Shown in pieces: positions 32,423-39,708 of a stretch of 39,708 nt of DNA. Origin of the DNA: Helicobacter bizzozeronii CCUG 35545 (GTDB lineage: Bacteria > Campylobacterota > Campylobacteria > Campylobacterales > Helicobacteraceae); NCBI GenBank assembly GCA_000263275.1, contig CAGP01000041.1, forward strand, positions 1 through 39,708. Direction: 5' to 3'. Under the pieces are notes generated by a model. The model was not told the DNA's origin, did not search any database, and worked only from the letters and a program-made list of their open reading frames with translations. How positions within the stretch are numbered: the first letter of the stretch is position 1; every line of letters starts with the position of its first letter. The position numbers and the translations under genes are program-made.

Positions 32423-33343
32423 ATGTTAAAACGATTGTGCTTTATCGTTGTCTGTGCCCCCCTAGCTCTTAGTGCCATCCCCCATTGGTATGAAAAAACC
32501 CCCACCAATCCAGCTTATTTTTACGGAAGCGGATCGGGTGATAGCAAAGAAGTTGCCAAGCAAAAGGCGTTAAGCGACTTAGCAAGCAGTATTGCTGTGC
32601 ATGTGGCTTCTGAAACCACCAGCGACACCACTAGGGTGAATAAAACCTTGGACAAACGATCGAGTCAGCGTATCCAACTTGTGGTGGATTCCATTAAGTT
32701 TGTCAATGTCCAATCAGACAAGCAAGAATGCACGCACCACACATGCTACACCCGTCTTAAACTTAACAAGGATATGTTCTTATCCCTCCTAGCCAAACGC
32801 TACACCAATCTTTACAACACCCTCACCCCCTTCCAGCCTGTCCCGGGTTGCCATGGTATTTTCATCAAAGAAAAACAGCAAATACAAACCCTCTTGGACA
32901 AGATGGAGCCTATGCATGAGATTTTGAGCGCCTATGGCCGCACACCCCAATCCACGCAGTTTTATCAAGACATCATCAAAGCCAATAGCCCCAAGCCCAA
33001 AGCCAATATCATTTTTGCCAGCCACTCCGATCAAGAAATTGCCGATGCGATCACCGGGCAATATGCCCGCTTTGTGCAACAGACCAACCAGCCCGGCTTT
33101 TACACCATTGAGAATAAAATCTTTGAGAGTCAAGCCAATGGGCAATTCCATATTGGTTTGGAGATGAATATCAAGGATTGCCAACACCAAATTATCTTTT
33201 CCAAACAACTCAGCGCAGATCAACGCGACAGGGGTGCGGCCATTGAACGCATCAAAGCCCAAGTATTCAAACAAATGCGCAATTACCAACAAGGCGTGGG
33301 CGCAGGCACAAGCGATGTTAATTCAGACAATATAGAGTTTTGA
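32423..33343 (+). CDS. LPP20-domain secreted protein
   Basis: The N-terminus is a signal peptide (MLKRLCFIVVCAPLALSA, cut before IPHWYE). There is no lipobox, so unlike H. pylori Lpp20 this is probably soluble periplasmic. The LPP20 domain is recognised by WYEKTPTNPAYFYGSGSG followed by AKQKALSDLASSI, roughly residues 22-130. The C-terminal half (IIFASHSDQEIADAITGQYA) is not one I recognise. It has four cysteines, two in the CTHHTC pair. The start is set by AAGGA 5 nt before the ATG. Intact, about 306 residues. Pairing with a COG3014 protein suggests a shared envelope task; the function is unknown. Confidence 0.78.
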   Translation: MLKRLCFIVVCAPLALSAIPHWYEKTPTNPAYFYGSGSGDSKEVAKQKALSDLASSIAVHVASETTSDTTRVNKTLDKRSSQRIQLVVDSIKFVNVQSDKQECTHHTCYTRLKLNKDMFLSLLAKRYTNLYNTLTPFQPVPGCHGIFIKEKQQIQTLLDKMEPMHEILSAYGRTPQSTQFYQDIIKANSPKPKANIIFASHSDQEIADAITGQYARFVQQTNQPGFYTIENKIFESQANGQFHIGLEMNIKDCQHQIIFSKQLSADQRDRGAAIERIKAQVFKQMRNYQQGVGAGTSDVNSDNIEF

Positions 33344-33536
33344 TCGGTGTTGTTGGTGCATTTAAGGGTTTTGGGGTGTGCTTTATGAGAAGAGGCAAGA
33401 GGGGCTTAGTCCAATAAACTTGACTTAGCAGATTGTTACCTCACTACATGGTTTGATGGCTACCAAGACAAACAAGCCGCCTTTCAAAGAGAAATACATG
33501 CATAAACAAGGTATCTTTCTAGCAAAAAGGATATTG

Positions 33537-34277
33537 ATGAAAAATGTATTGGTTTTAGCGGGTCTGTTGTCTTTGAGTGCCTTGAGTGCTGGTGAGTGGA
33601 GTTATGACAAACACACAGGAGCCCACCATTGGGATAAGTTGCATAAAGATTATGCCACCTGCAAAAGCGGCAAGAATCAATCCCCCATCAACATCGAACA
33701 CTACTACCACACACCCGATAAAGAAAACCTCGTTTTTGACTATGAAGATCGCAGACCCACATCCGTTAGCTATGATCACCACACCCTAGTGGCTAAGTTT
33801 GCACCCCCTTCTAACACCATTCTTTACCGCGATCACCCCTACCACTTGATTAACCTGCACTTCCATATCCCTATGGAATTTGCGATTCATTCCAAACGCG
33901 AACCCACAAGCATGCACTTGGTGCATCAAGATGATGAGGGGCGTTTGTTGGTTGTGGGGATTGGTTTTCATATTGGGGATGCTAACCCCCTTTTCACCAC
34001 TTTATTTAGCTCCTTTAAGAACAAATCAGCCCCCAAGATTTTACCCCTAGAGACTCTATTGCCCTCTGACATCCATTACTACCACTTTAATGGCTCACTC
34101 ACCACGCCCCCTTGCACAGAAGGTGTCTCTTGGTTCATTGTTGAAGAAACACTCAGCATTTCCCAAAAACAATTTGAGGAACTCAAACGCATCATGCACA
34201 GCAAGCCCAACCGCCGCCCACTCCAAAAGGACTATAACAGCGTGATCATCAAAAGCACCACCCGTGTGCGTGATTAG
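33537..34277 (+). CDS. Periplasmic alpha-carbonic anhydrase
   Basis: This enzyme interconverts CO2 and bicarbonate in the periplasm; in gastric Helicobacter it buffers the periplasm together with urease. The signal peptide is MKNVLVLAGLLSLSALSA. The three zinc histidines are His108 and His110 (LHFHIP) and His127 (MHLVHQD); the substrate-pocket segment SLTTPPCTEGVSWF is intact. The usual HFHxPSEH reads HFHIPMEF, keeping the Glu but not the Ser or the last His. The start at 33537 is chosen for the signal peptide and the AAAGGA just upstream; in-frame ATGs further up (33453) are unlikely. The 190-bp spacer before it shows only a lone TTGACT near 33419. About 246 residues, intact. Confidence 0.92.
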   Translation: MKNVLVLAGLLSLSALSAGEWSYDKHTGAHHWDKLHKDYATCKSGKNQSPINIEHYYHTPDKENLVFDYEDRRPTSVSYDHHTLVAKFAPPSNTILYRDHPYHLINLHFHIPMEFAIHSKREPTSMHLVHQDDEGRLLVVGIGFHIGDANPLFTTLFSSFKNKSAPKILPLETLLPSDIHYYHFNGSLTTPPCTEGVSWFIVEETLSISQKQFEELKRIMHSKPNRRPLQKDYNSVIIKSTTRVRD

Positions 34278-35158
34278 GGCGTAAGTTCTGCTAAAAGCTT
34301 GTGTGGTTCAACTAAACTCATCTCTTTAAACTGCGTGCGGTTAAAGGTCATTTGGCGTTTAGCCAGTTGGCAGGTGTGGGTGTAGATGGCTTCATGGAGT
34401 TCTTTGAGGTTCAGTTTGCCTTGCAGGTGTTGCAAACACTCCTTAGGCCCAATTGCCCTAAAGGGTTGGTGATCGCTCCCATATTTAACAACAAGTGCCC
34501 TAATTTCCTCCACAATCCCGCATTTTAACATCTGCGTTGTGCGCTGGGCGATGTTTTGGCATAGCTGGTCTTTGGATATTTGTAGGGCATAGAGTTTGAT
34601 TGGGTGTTCAAAGGGGATTTTGGGGCGTTTTTGGAAATAGAGCGTGGGGGGGAGCTTGGTGGCAAAGTAAATTTCTAGGGCTTTGGTGGTGCGGTAAGTG
34701 TCTTGGGGTTTGAGCATTTGGGCATAAGCTGGATCGATTTGGGTTAAAAATGCATGGGGGTCATTTAGGGCTGTGATTTTTTCTTGAATTGCTAAGCGTT
34801 GCTCAGGGCTTAAATGGGGCATGGGGCTTAAGCCCTCTAAGATGGCTTTAAGATAAAAGCTACTCCCGCCCACAATGAGTAAGGTTTTCTTAGGGGTGGT
34901 GGCAATCGCCTTTTCTAGTTCTTGCTTAAAAAGAGGGGCGTTATTTTTTTCATGGATTTCTAAGACATTGATCCCATAATGTTTCACGCATTGCAGGTCT
35001 TGAAGGCTGGGCTTGGCTGAAGCGATATTGATTTCTTTGTAAATACTTAACGAGTCTAGCGAAACAATCTGGGCATCCAGGCGTTGGGCTAGCTCTAGGG
35101 CTAGGGCACTCTTGCCGCTCCCACTAGGTCCAAGGATGGCAATTAAGGCGGGATTCAC
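34274..35158 (-). CDS. miaA: tRNA dimethylallyltransferase MiaA
   Basis: MiaA adds the isopentenyl group to A37 of tRNAs reading UNN codons. The P-loop GPSGSGKS is at residues 10-17, followed by VSLDSLSIYKEINIASAKPS (the D-S-x-x-x-Y active-site motif) and FRAIGPKECLQHL. Intact, 294 residues. A GTG start overlaps the rsfS stop (GTGA). Its own stop overlaps that of the carbonic anhydrase gene (TTAG, 34274-34277). Confidence 0.93.
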   Translation of the reverse strand: MNPALIAILGPSGSGKSALALELAQRLDAQIVSLDSLSIYKEINIASAKPSLQDLQCVKHYGINVLEIHEKNNAPLFKQELEKAIATTPKKTLLIVGGSSFYLKAILEGLSPMPHLSPEQRLAIQEKITALNDPHAFLTQIDPAYAQMLKPQDTYRTTKALEIYFATKLPPTLYFQKRPKIPFEHPIKLYALQISKDQLCQNIAQRTTQMLKCGIVEEIRALVVKYGSDHQPFRAIGPKECLQHLQGKLNLKELHEAIYTHTCQLAKRQMTFNRTQFKEMSLVEPHKLLAELTP

Positions 35159-35487
35159 GCGCGTGGGTTGTGGTAATCTTGTAAAAAACCCTCTAGGTTG
35201 AAGCGTTCGCGATAAGCCTGCGTGAAAAGATGCACCATCACATCGCCCAAATCAATTACAAGCCATTCTTCATTGCTCTCATCAATGGCGTAAAATTCCT
35301 CACCAAGGGGCTTAAGCGTGCTTTTGAGGTGATCAAGCAGGGCTAGGGCATGTTTGCCTGCTAGGGCGGTGGCTATGATTACATGATCGGTGATGTATTC
35401 TTGATGACTCAAGTCAAATAGGGCAATATCTAGCGCCTTTTTATCCTCTAAGAGTTCCACGATCCTAGTAATTCTTGGGTTTGGCAT
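35155..35487 (-). CDS. rsfS: Ribosomal silencing factor RsfS
   Basis: RsfS binds L14 of the large subunit and blocks subunit joining under nutrient limitation. The DUF143 fold is visible: residues IVELLEDKKALDIALFDLS then YITDHVIIATALAGKHALALLDHL and WLVIDLGDVMVHLF. The start MPNPRIT at 35487 lies inside the end of nadD (23-nt overlap) and gives 110 residues, near the usual length. The ORF can be extended to 35529 but that overlaps nadD more deeply. Confidence 0.88.
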   Translation of the reverse strand: MPNPRITRIVELLEDKKALDIALFDLSHQEYITDHVIIATALAGKHALALLDHLKSTLKPLGEEFYAIDESNEEWLVIDLGDVMVHLFTQAYRERFNLEGFLQDYHNPRA

Positions 35488-36055
35488 AGTTTTCCTTAAA
35501 AGTTTGGAGCGCACAAGGTTGCAAGGCATAGGGGATGTCTTGGCTGATGCGGTGCTGTTTTAAACAAATTCTAATCTGGGTTGAGGAGATCGGGCGTTGG
35601 ATACGGGGCAAAAACAAAGATTGCGCCCTAAAGCCTTGTGGGAGTTGCAAGGCATAGCCCTCCCGATGCACGACCACCAATTCCACCAATTCTTGTAAGC
35701 ACCCATAACCCTCCCAACGCTCCAATCCTGCCACATTGTCCGCACCAATGATAAAATAAAGTTTGTTGGGTTGGTATTTTTGGTAAAAATGTTCCACGCT
35801 TTCAATGCTAGGCACGGGGCGGTTTTGTAAAATCTCAAAATCGCTCACCTGCACTTTGTCTAAGTCCTTTAAAAGTTGCCCCATCCACATAAGGCGTTGT
35901 TGGGGGCTAAAGCAAGGGCGGGTTTTAAAGGGGTTTTGGTAAGCCACCAGCACAAAGAGCTTGTCGGGTTTGAGGTTTTCTAAGGCTTGCTTGATCACTT
36001 CCAAATGGGCGATGTGGGGAGGATCAAAACTCCCACCATAGAGTGCAATATCCAC
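35465..36055 (-). CDS. nadD: Nicotinate-nucleotide adenylyltransferase NadD
   Basis: NadD adenylates nicotinate mononucleotide in NAD synthesis. The nucleotidyltransferase motif GGSFDPPHIAHL lies at residues 8-19 (the H-x-x-H is present), with YFIIGADNVAGLERW in the middle and ISSTQIR at the end. Intact, 196 residues. Gene order nikR-nadD matches HP1338-HP1337, whereas rsfS-miaA matches HP1414-HP1415, so two H. pylori blocks are fused here. Confidence 0.92.
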   Translation of the reverse strand: MDIALYGGSFDPPHIAHLEVIKQALENLKPDKLFVLVAYQNPFKTRPCFSPQQRLMWMGQLLKDLDKVQVSDFEILQNRPVPSIESVEHFYQKYQPNKLYFIIGADNVAGLERWEGYGCLQELVELVVVHREGYALQLPQGFRAQSLFLPRIQRPISSTQIRICLKQHRISQDIPYALQPCALQTFKENYAKPKNY

Positions 36056-36062
36056 AAAAATC

Positions 36063-36515
36063 CTAGCTATTTTGCTTGAAACTAGAGGCTTTGGTGAGTT
36101 TGGAGAATTTCACGCCCTTAAGCCCGCCAATCTCTAGGTGCAAGTGCATGATCTGTGAGGGCCGTCCCCTTAAGATGATGGTTTCTAAACAATTATTTTG
36201 GTTTAAATGCACATGGGTGGTGCATAAAATGCTGATGTGGCTTTCATGCTGGATGTCGATGATCTTTTGGTTGAGCTCGCGTTGGTGGTGATCGTAAATA
36301 ATCACCAGCACCGCAACGGTCAAGCCATTTTCCATTTCAGGCAACATTTCATCTTTAGACCAACTATCCTCAACAAGCCTTTCACGGATCATGTCACGCA
36401 CCAGTTCGGAGCGTGAGGAGTAGCCATTTTTAATGATGCGGTTGTCCAATTCGTCTAATAAATTCTGCTGTAAAGACACAGAAAACCTGATGATTGTATC
36501 GTCCCTATTTTCCAT
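36063..36515 (-). CDS. nikR: Nickel-responsive regulator NikR
   Basis: NikR is a ribbon-helix-helix repressor/activator that controls urease and nickel uptake. The N-terminal DNA-binding part ([21 protein letters not shown]) precedes an ACT-like metal-binding domain. The nickel ligands are visible as a His in QHESH and H-V-H-x5-C (HVHLNQNNC), as in H. pylori NikR. The start at 36515 has AAGGA 5 nt upstream. Intact, about 150 residues. Its promoter carries a perfect inverted repeat (next entry), consistent with autoregulation. Confidence 0.94.
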   Translation of the reverse strand: MENRDDTIIRFSVSLQQNLLDELDNRIIKNGYSSRSELVRDMIRERLVEDSWSKDEMLPEMENGLTVAVLVIIYDHHQRELNQKIIDIQHESHISILCTTHVHLNQNNCLETIILRGRPSQIMHLHLEIGGLKGVKFSKLTKASSFKQNS

Positions 36516-36547
36516 CCCTGTCCTTATCAAAGTAAAATCCAGTGCGG

Positions 36548-36576
36548 ATTGTAGCCTATTTAGGCTAATTTGGCAA
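36548..36576 (-). promoter_or_regulatory. nikR promoter with embedded inverted-repeat operator candidate
   Basis: On the minus strand TTGCCA (36576-36571), a 17-bp spacer and TACAAT (36553-36548) form a textbook sigma-70-type promoter, about 33 bp before the nikR ATG. Between them, at 36552-36567, lies a palindrome with perfect 7-bp arms, TAGCCTA and TAGGCTA, separated by two bases. Its left arm touches the -10 box. A protein bound there would block RNA polymerase. The arms do not obviously match the TATTATT-type NikR box described in H. pylori. Confidence 0.6.
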
Positions 36577-36581
36577 CTACT

Positions 36582-36851
36582 CTAAGAACTCATTTGGGCG
36601 TGGCTTTCGATATTTTGCAACCAAATAAAGACTTCTACCACGCTTTGGTAAAGCTCAGGAGGGATCGTGCTATCCAAACGCACATCTAGCAAGGATTCCA
36701 CCAGTGCGGCATTGCAAAAAAGCGGGACATCAAAGGCTTTAGCCTTGTCAATGATGGCTTTAGCAATTTGGCCCACACCTGAAGCGACCACTTTAGGGGC
36801 GTTGTCTGTGCCGATATTATATGCCAGTGCGGCGGCTTTGGGCATGCCCAT
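36582..36851 (-). CDS. flhX: FlhB C-terminal homologue (FlhX/FlhB2)
   Basis: This small protein corresponds to the cytoplasmic C-terminal half of FlhB, the substrate-specificity switch of the flagellar export apparatus. It has PKAAALAYNIGTDNAPKVVASGVGQIAKAI, the part after the NPTH autocleavage site of FlhB; it has no membrane region and no NPTH. In H. pylori HP1575 is such a stand-alone copy. The ATG at 36851 shares its A with the ribE stop (TAATG), giving about 89 residues; the longer ORF from 36887 overlaps ribE. Confidence 0.87.
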   Translation of the reverse strand: MGMPKAAALAYNIGTDNAPKVVASGVGQIAKAIIDKAKAFDVPLFCNAALVESLLDVRLDSTIPPELYQSVVEVFIWLQNIESHAQMSS

Positions 36852-37468
36852 TAATAACCCATCACCAGCATATCTAACTCCGACCATGTGGGGCTGGGGG
36901 CTTGTTTGGCTAGCAAGTGCGCCACACTCCTAACCAGCATGTCGCTCTCCATATTCACCCGCCGCCCCTGAGTGTAGGTGCAAAATAGAGTATTTTTAAA
37001 GGTGTGGGGGATAATGACTAGCTCTAGGGTATCTGCCCCCACGCTAGCTAAAGTCAGACTCACCCCATCAATGGCGATTGAGCCTTTGGGGATACAAAGT
37101 CTTAAAATATCTAGTGGGGCTTGGATTTGCACGCTGATTTGATTAGCCACAGGCTTAATTTGGGTAATGATCCCAATCCCATCGACATGCCCTTGCACCA
37201 AATGCCCATCCAGCCTAGAATTAGCCAGCAAGGCGGGTTCTAAATTCACCCACGCACCCTGTTGGTAATTTTCTAAGGCGATGCTCTCTTGGGTGTGTTG
37301 GCTAAGTTGCAAGCTAAAGCCCTGAGAGTTTAGAGCAACCACACTCAAGCATGCGCCATTGATGGCGATGCTATCCCCAATTTTGGGGACATAATCGCTC
37401 TTGATCTCTAAGAGATCGCCTTTAAGAGATTTGACTTGGGCGACTTGGTAGATGAGCCCGCTAAACAT
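36851..37468 (-). CDS. ribE: Riboflavin synthase alpha chain
   Basis: This enzyme dismutates two 6,7-dimethyl-8-ribityllumazine molecules to riboflavin. It has two lumazine-binding repeats, the first beginning MFSGLIYQVAQV and the second around DGHLVQGHVDGIG. GDSIAINGACLSVV and KGSIAIDGVSLTLA are the paired substrate-binding segments. Intact, 205 residues. There is no FMN riboswitch in the 93-bp leader, as far as I can see. Linkage to flhX is the HP1574-HP1575 order. Confidence 0.92.
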   Translation of the reverse strand: MFSGLIYQVAQVKSLKGDLLEIKSDYVPKIGDSIAINGACLSVVALNSQGFSLQLSQHTQESIALENYQQGAWVNLEPALLANSRLDGHLVQGHVDGIGIITQIKPVANQISVQIQAPLDILRLCIPKGSIAIDGVSLTLASVGADTLELVIIPHTFKNTLFCTYTQGRRVNMESDMLVRSVAHLLAKQAPSPTWSELDMLVMGY

Positions 37469-37522
37469 GTGATCTCCTTAAATGTCGTTTTGGGGCAAAA
37501 TTTAGGCTATATCGCTTGAGAT

Positions 37523-37558
37523 TATAATATAATAGAACTTTTGATTGCGTAAGGGAGA
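37523..37558 (+). promoter_or_regulatory. Promoter -10 and ribosome site for tatD
   Basis: TATAAT at 37523-37528 lies 33 bp before the tatD ATG, and AAGGGAGA at 37551-37558 is a strong ribosome-binding site. The same AT-rich spacer separates tatD from the divergent ribE. Confidence 0.55.
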
Positions 37559-37561
37559 TAT

Positions 37562-38332
37562 ATGTTAATTGATACCCATTGCCATTTGGATCACGCCCTC
37601 TATGAGTCTGATTTACAAGAGGTCTTAAAGAGTGCTAGGGAGGTGCGTGTCAATATTGCCATCATCCCCGGGGCTGACCCGCAGGATTTAAAACGCGCCA
37701 TTGCCTTGAGTGAGAGCCATGCAGGGCTTTTATTTTGCAGTGGGTGTCCATCCATTGGATCAACAAAGTTTTTGATTTGGGGTTTTTTAAAAGAGCATAT
37801 CCAACACCCTAAATGCGTGGCGGTGGGCGAGTGCGGGCTAGATTACCACCGCCAAGAGAGCCAAAATCCCGCCACCAAACAAGCCCAACAAGGCATTTTT
37901 AGGGCACAAATTGAGTTAGCCCTAGAGTATTCTAAACCTTTGATCGTGCATATCCGCGAGGCAAGCTTAGATGCTTACCAGATTTTAAAAAGTTACCCTA
38001 ATCTCAAAGGGGTTTTGCATTGCTATAACGCCGATGAGGTGTTGTTAGGTTTGAGCTCTTGTTTTTATTTTGGCATTGGGGGCGTGGCGACCTTTAAAAA
38101 TGCCAAAAATTTAGTGGGGGTTTTGCCTAAAATCCCCCTAGATCGCTTGTTGCTAGAAACCGATGCGCCCTATTTGACCCCCCACCCCTTCAGAGGGCAG
38201 CGCAACGAACCCAAGCACATTGCCCTGATCGCCCAAAAGATCGCCCATATCTTGCAAATGGAGCCCCACACCCTAGCGCAAATCACCACCCAAAACGCCC
38301 AAAACCTCTTTGGTTGCCTAAAAGCGTCCTAA
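37562..38332 (+). CDS. tatD: TatD-family metal-dependent DNase/hydrolase with three cancelling homopolymer shifts
   Basis: This TIM-barrel metallohydrolase has 3'-5' exonuclease activity in characterised relatives. Metal ligands are His6/His8 (DTHCHLD), Glu in VGECGLDY, His in LIVHIRE, His in GVLHCYN and Asp in LLETDAPYL. The reading frame is open, but about residues 58-76 are nonsense for the family. Deleting one T at each of 37733-37736, 37769-37773 and 37783-37788 restores FAVGVHPLDQQSFDLGFLKEH, including the conserved GVHP, and returns to the same frame. Corrected length is 255 residues. It heads the tatD-mltD-rlpA run (HP1573-HP1571 order). Confidence 0.9.
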   Translation: MLIDTHCHLDHALYESDLQEVLKSAREVRVNIAIIPGADPQDLKRAIALSESHAGLLFCSGCPSIGSTKFLIWGFLKEHIQHPKCVAVGECGLDYHRQESQNPATKQAQQGIFRAQIELALEYSKPLIVHIREASLDAYQILKSYPNLKGVLHCYNADEVLLGLSSCFYFGIGGVATFKNAKNLVGVLPKIPLDRLLLETDAPYLTPHPFRGQRNEPKHIALIAQKIAHILQMEPHTLAQITTQNAQNLFGCLKAS

Positions 38333-39447
38333 ATGAAAAAATTAAAGCTTGATGGGGCTGTTATTGGCTTTTTGTCTGCACAGCCCGCTTAATGCCCACT
38401 CTTTGGTTAATAATGTATTGGATTTAAAGCCCTTAAACGCCTTTGGGGTCGATGGGGAGTTTTTGGCAAGCGTGGATAACACCCAAACCTACCAAAATAT
38501 CCAGCGGACCTTAAAGGGGCTCATCAAACATTACGATGCCAATGGGGTTTTTATCCCCACCATTAAAGGCATGCTCATTGAAGCCAATATCCCCGTAGAG
38601 TTTTTGTTTTTGGCGATGGCAGAATCGCATTTTGCTACAGATGCCAAGAGCGGTAAAAAGGCGGTGGGGATTTGGCAATTCATTCCTGAAACCGCCAAAA
38701 TGTTAGGCTTAAAGGTCAATCGCTATATCGATGAGCGGCGCGATCCCATTAAGAGCACCCAAGCGGCCATTAGTTACTTCCAAATGCTCTACAAGCAAAC
38801 CGGGCAATGGTATTTGGTGGCGATGGCATACAACTGCGGTCCGGGTCGGGTGTTGCAAGCCATCAAAGAGGCTAGGAGCGATGCATTAAATGTCTTGCTC
38901 AATGAGGATAAAAAATTACTTGCCCAAAGAGACCCGTAACTATATCCGCTCCATCTTGAGCTTGGCGGTTGTTTTTAGCAACATTGATGCACTGGAGCAC
39001 AAAGAATATCTGCTCAATCGCGGATCACGCGTGGCACTGGCTAGTTTGGAGATTCAAGGGGGGACTTTATTAGCCAAAGTGGCTAAGGGCGCTAGACTCT
39101 CTTTATCTGAGCTCAAATCCTATAACCACCAATTCAAATACAATTTCCTCCCCATCGGGCAAAAAAGCATGGTTTATATTCCCTATGAAAATTTAGCCTA
39201 CTTTAGGCAACACTACAAACCCAGCAAGGACATTGCCAGCAATTTTATTAGCCACAAAGTCAAACCCAGAGAAAGCCTCTATTCCATCGCTAAAAAATTC
39301 CATGTCAGCATTGAGATGCTCAAAATGGCAAACAACTTAAAAGGCTCGTTTTTGAGTCGTAACCAAAACCTCATCATCCCGATCCTCAAAAAACAACCCT
39401 CTGAAAAAAGTGGTCGGAAAGTGGCGCAAAATGAATTTATCCAATAG
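38333..39447 (+). CDS. mltD: Membrane-bound lytic murein transglycosylase MltD, one or two homopolymer shifts
   Basis: MltD cleaves peptidoglycan glycan strands. The SLT/GH23 domain carries the catalytic Glu in AMAESHFATDAKSG and the motifs GIWQFIPETAKMLGL and AMAYNCGPGRVLQAI; the C-terminal LysM repeat is HKVKPRESLYSIAKKF. One base removed from A6 38910-38915 joins LNEDK to NYLPKETRNYIRS. The ATG at 38333 reaches the signal peptide (MGLLLAFCLHSPLNA) only if one more base is lost near 38344; otherwise translation would start at the TTG/ATG at 38349-38354. Total about 370 residues. The last 17 nt overlap rlpA. Confidence 0.87.
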
Positions 39448-39708
39448 GCTCTTAGGGTTGGCGTGTGTGCTATTTTTAGCCAGTTGCAAACAAACCCCCT
39501 CCACCCCCCACACGCCACCCCCCAGTGCCAAATCCCATGAAAGTCTATGGGCTTATAAAGATGCTAGAAACTTTGGTGGGGCACAATCCAATGCCCCTTC
39601 TTACTCCCCTAACACGCCCACTTATTCCAATGAGCCCTACAGCCCACCCACTAGCCAAACCCCTAGCCGCTCCTACCAGTCCCAACCCAATTTCTACACC
39701 ACCCCCCC
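39431..39708 (+). CDS. rlpA: RlpA-family lipoprotein, N-terminal part (runs off the window)
   Basis: The ATG at 39431 lies within the end of mltD. The protein begins MNLSNRLLGLACVLFLASC, a lipoprotein signal with the lipidated Cys at residue 19, followed by a Pro/Ser/Thr-rich linker and SHESLWAYKDARNFGG. The frame is open to the window end at 39708, so the double-psi beta-barrel and SPOR domains expected of RlpA are not seen. The name rests on position after mltD (HP1572-HP1571 order) and the lipoprotein start. RlpA proteins cleave denuded glycan strands in some bacteria. Confidence 0.72.
   Translation, partial: MNLSNRLLGLACVLFLASCKQTPSTPHTPPPSAKSHESLWAYKDARNFGGAQSNAPSYSPNTPTYSNEPYSPPTSQTPSRSYQSQPNFYTTP

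Noticed and set aside
33344-33536. Small gene or RNA in the spacer before carbonic anhydrase
   Set aside because: No ORF with a ribosome site, no tRNA-like fold and no matched hairpin are visible; only a lone TTGACT near 33419 without a good -10.
36552-36567. Terminator hairpin after flhX
   Set aside because: The 7-bp arms with a 2-nt loop lack a following T run and lie between the -35 and -10 of nikR; an operator is a better fit.

Overview
The window looks like one contig from a gastric, non-pylori Helicobacter of the dog/cat type (H. bizzozeronii, heilmannii or felis-like). This rests on gene content and gene order: several blocks match the remembered order of H. pylori genes, while base composition is visibly more GC-rich than H. 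pylori. The species is an inference. The contig begins inside a 7-bp tandem repeat and ends in a C-run within a proline-rich gene, both places where assemblies break.

Layout. 1-639: heptanucleotide repeat, then an LRAT-like cysteine hydrolase. 649-6012 (minus): ccoI/fixI copper ATPase, a TrmN6-like methyltransferase, ribD and gltS (HP1503-HP1506 order). 6095-7306 (plus): carboxynorspermidine synthase family (HP1507). 7313-9174 (plus): a HinfI/CcrM-like type II restriction-modification pair, predicted to recognise GANTC. 9272-12171: a YedE-type transporter, rdgB and a YbfB-like MFS transporter. 12219-18103: ppa, adk, aspS and cheV on the minus strand, with ligA divergent (HP0620-HP0615 order). 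18100-30885 (minus), read right to left: SRP RNA, fmt, birA, atpF', atpF, atpH, atpA, atpG, atpD, atpC, tolQ, tolR, tolA, tolB, pal, cpoB, slyD (HP1141-HP1123 order, but parA/parB are absent between birA and atpF'). 30962-34277 (plus): a COG3014 lipoprotein, an LPP20-domain protein and a periplasmic alpha-carbonic anhydrase. 34274-37468 (minus): miaA, rsfS, nadD, nikR, flhX, ribE. 37562-39708 (plus): tatD, mltD and a truncated rlpA.

Functional themes: energy and envelope coupling (F1 and stator subunits of ATP synthase followed by the Tol-Pal system), respiratory oxidase maturation, riboflavin synthesis (ribD, ribE), nickel control (nikR, slyD), acid/CO2 handling (carbonic anhydrase) and peptidoglycan remodelling (mltD, rlpA).

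The dominant oddity is about 37 apparent frameshifts in 22 genes. Every one is at a homopolymer, and nearly all are cured by deleting one base. They hit essential single-copy genes (atpD, atpG, aspS, ligA, adk's neighbours) and three of them cancel inside tatD. I read these as sequencing/assembly over-calls and annotate the genes as whole CDSs with the shift sites noted. The best candidates for real biology are the phase-variation-like 7-bp repeat by the LRAT gene, the SRP RNA gene, the missing parAB, a palindrome inside the nikR promoter, and convergent gene pairs that share overlapping stop codons.
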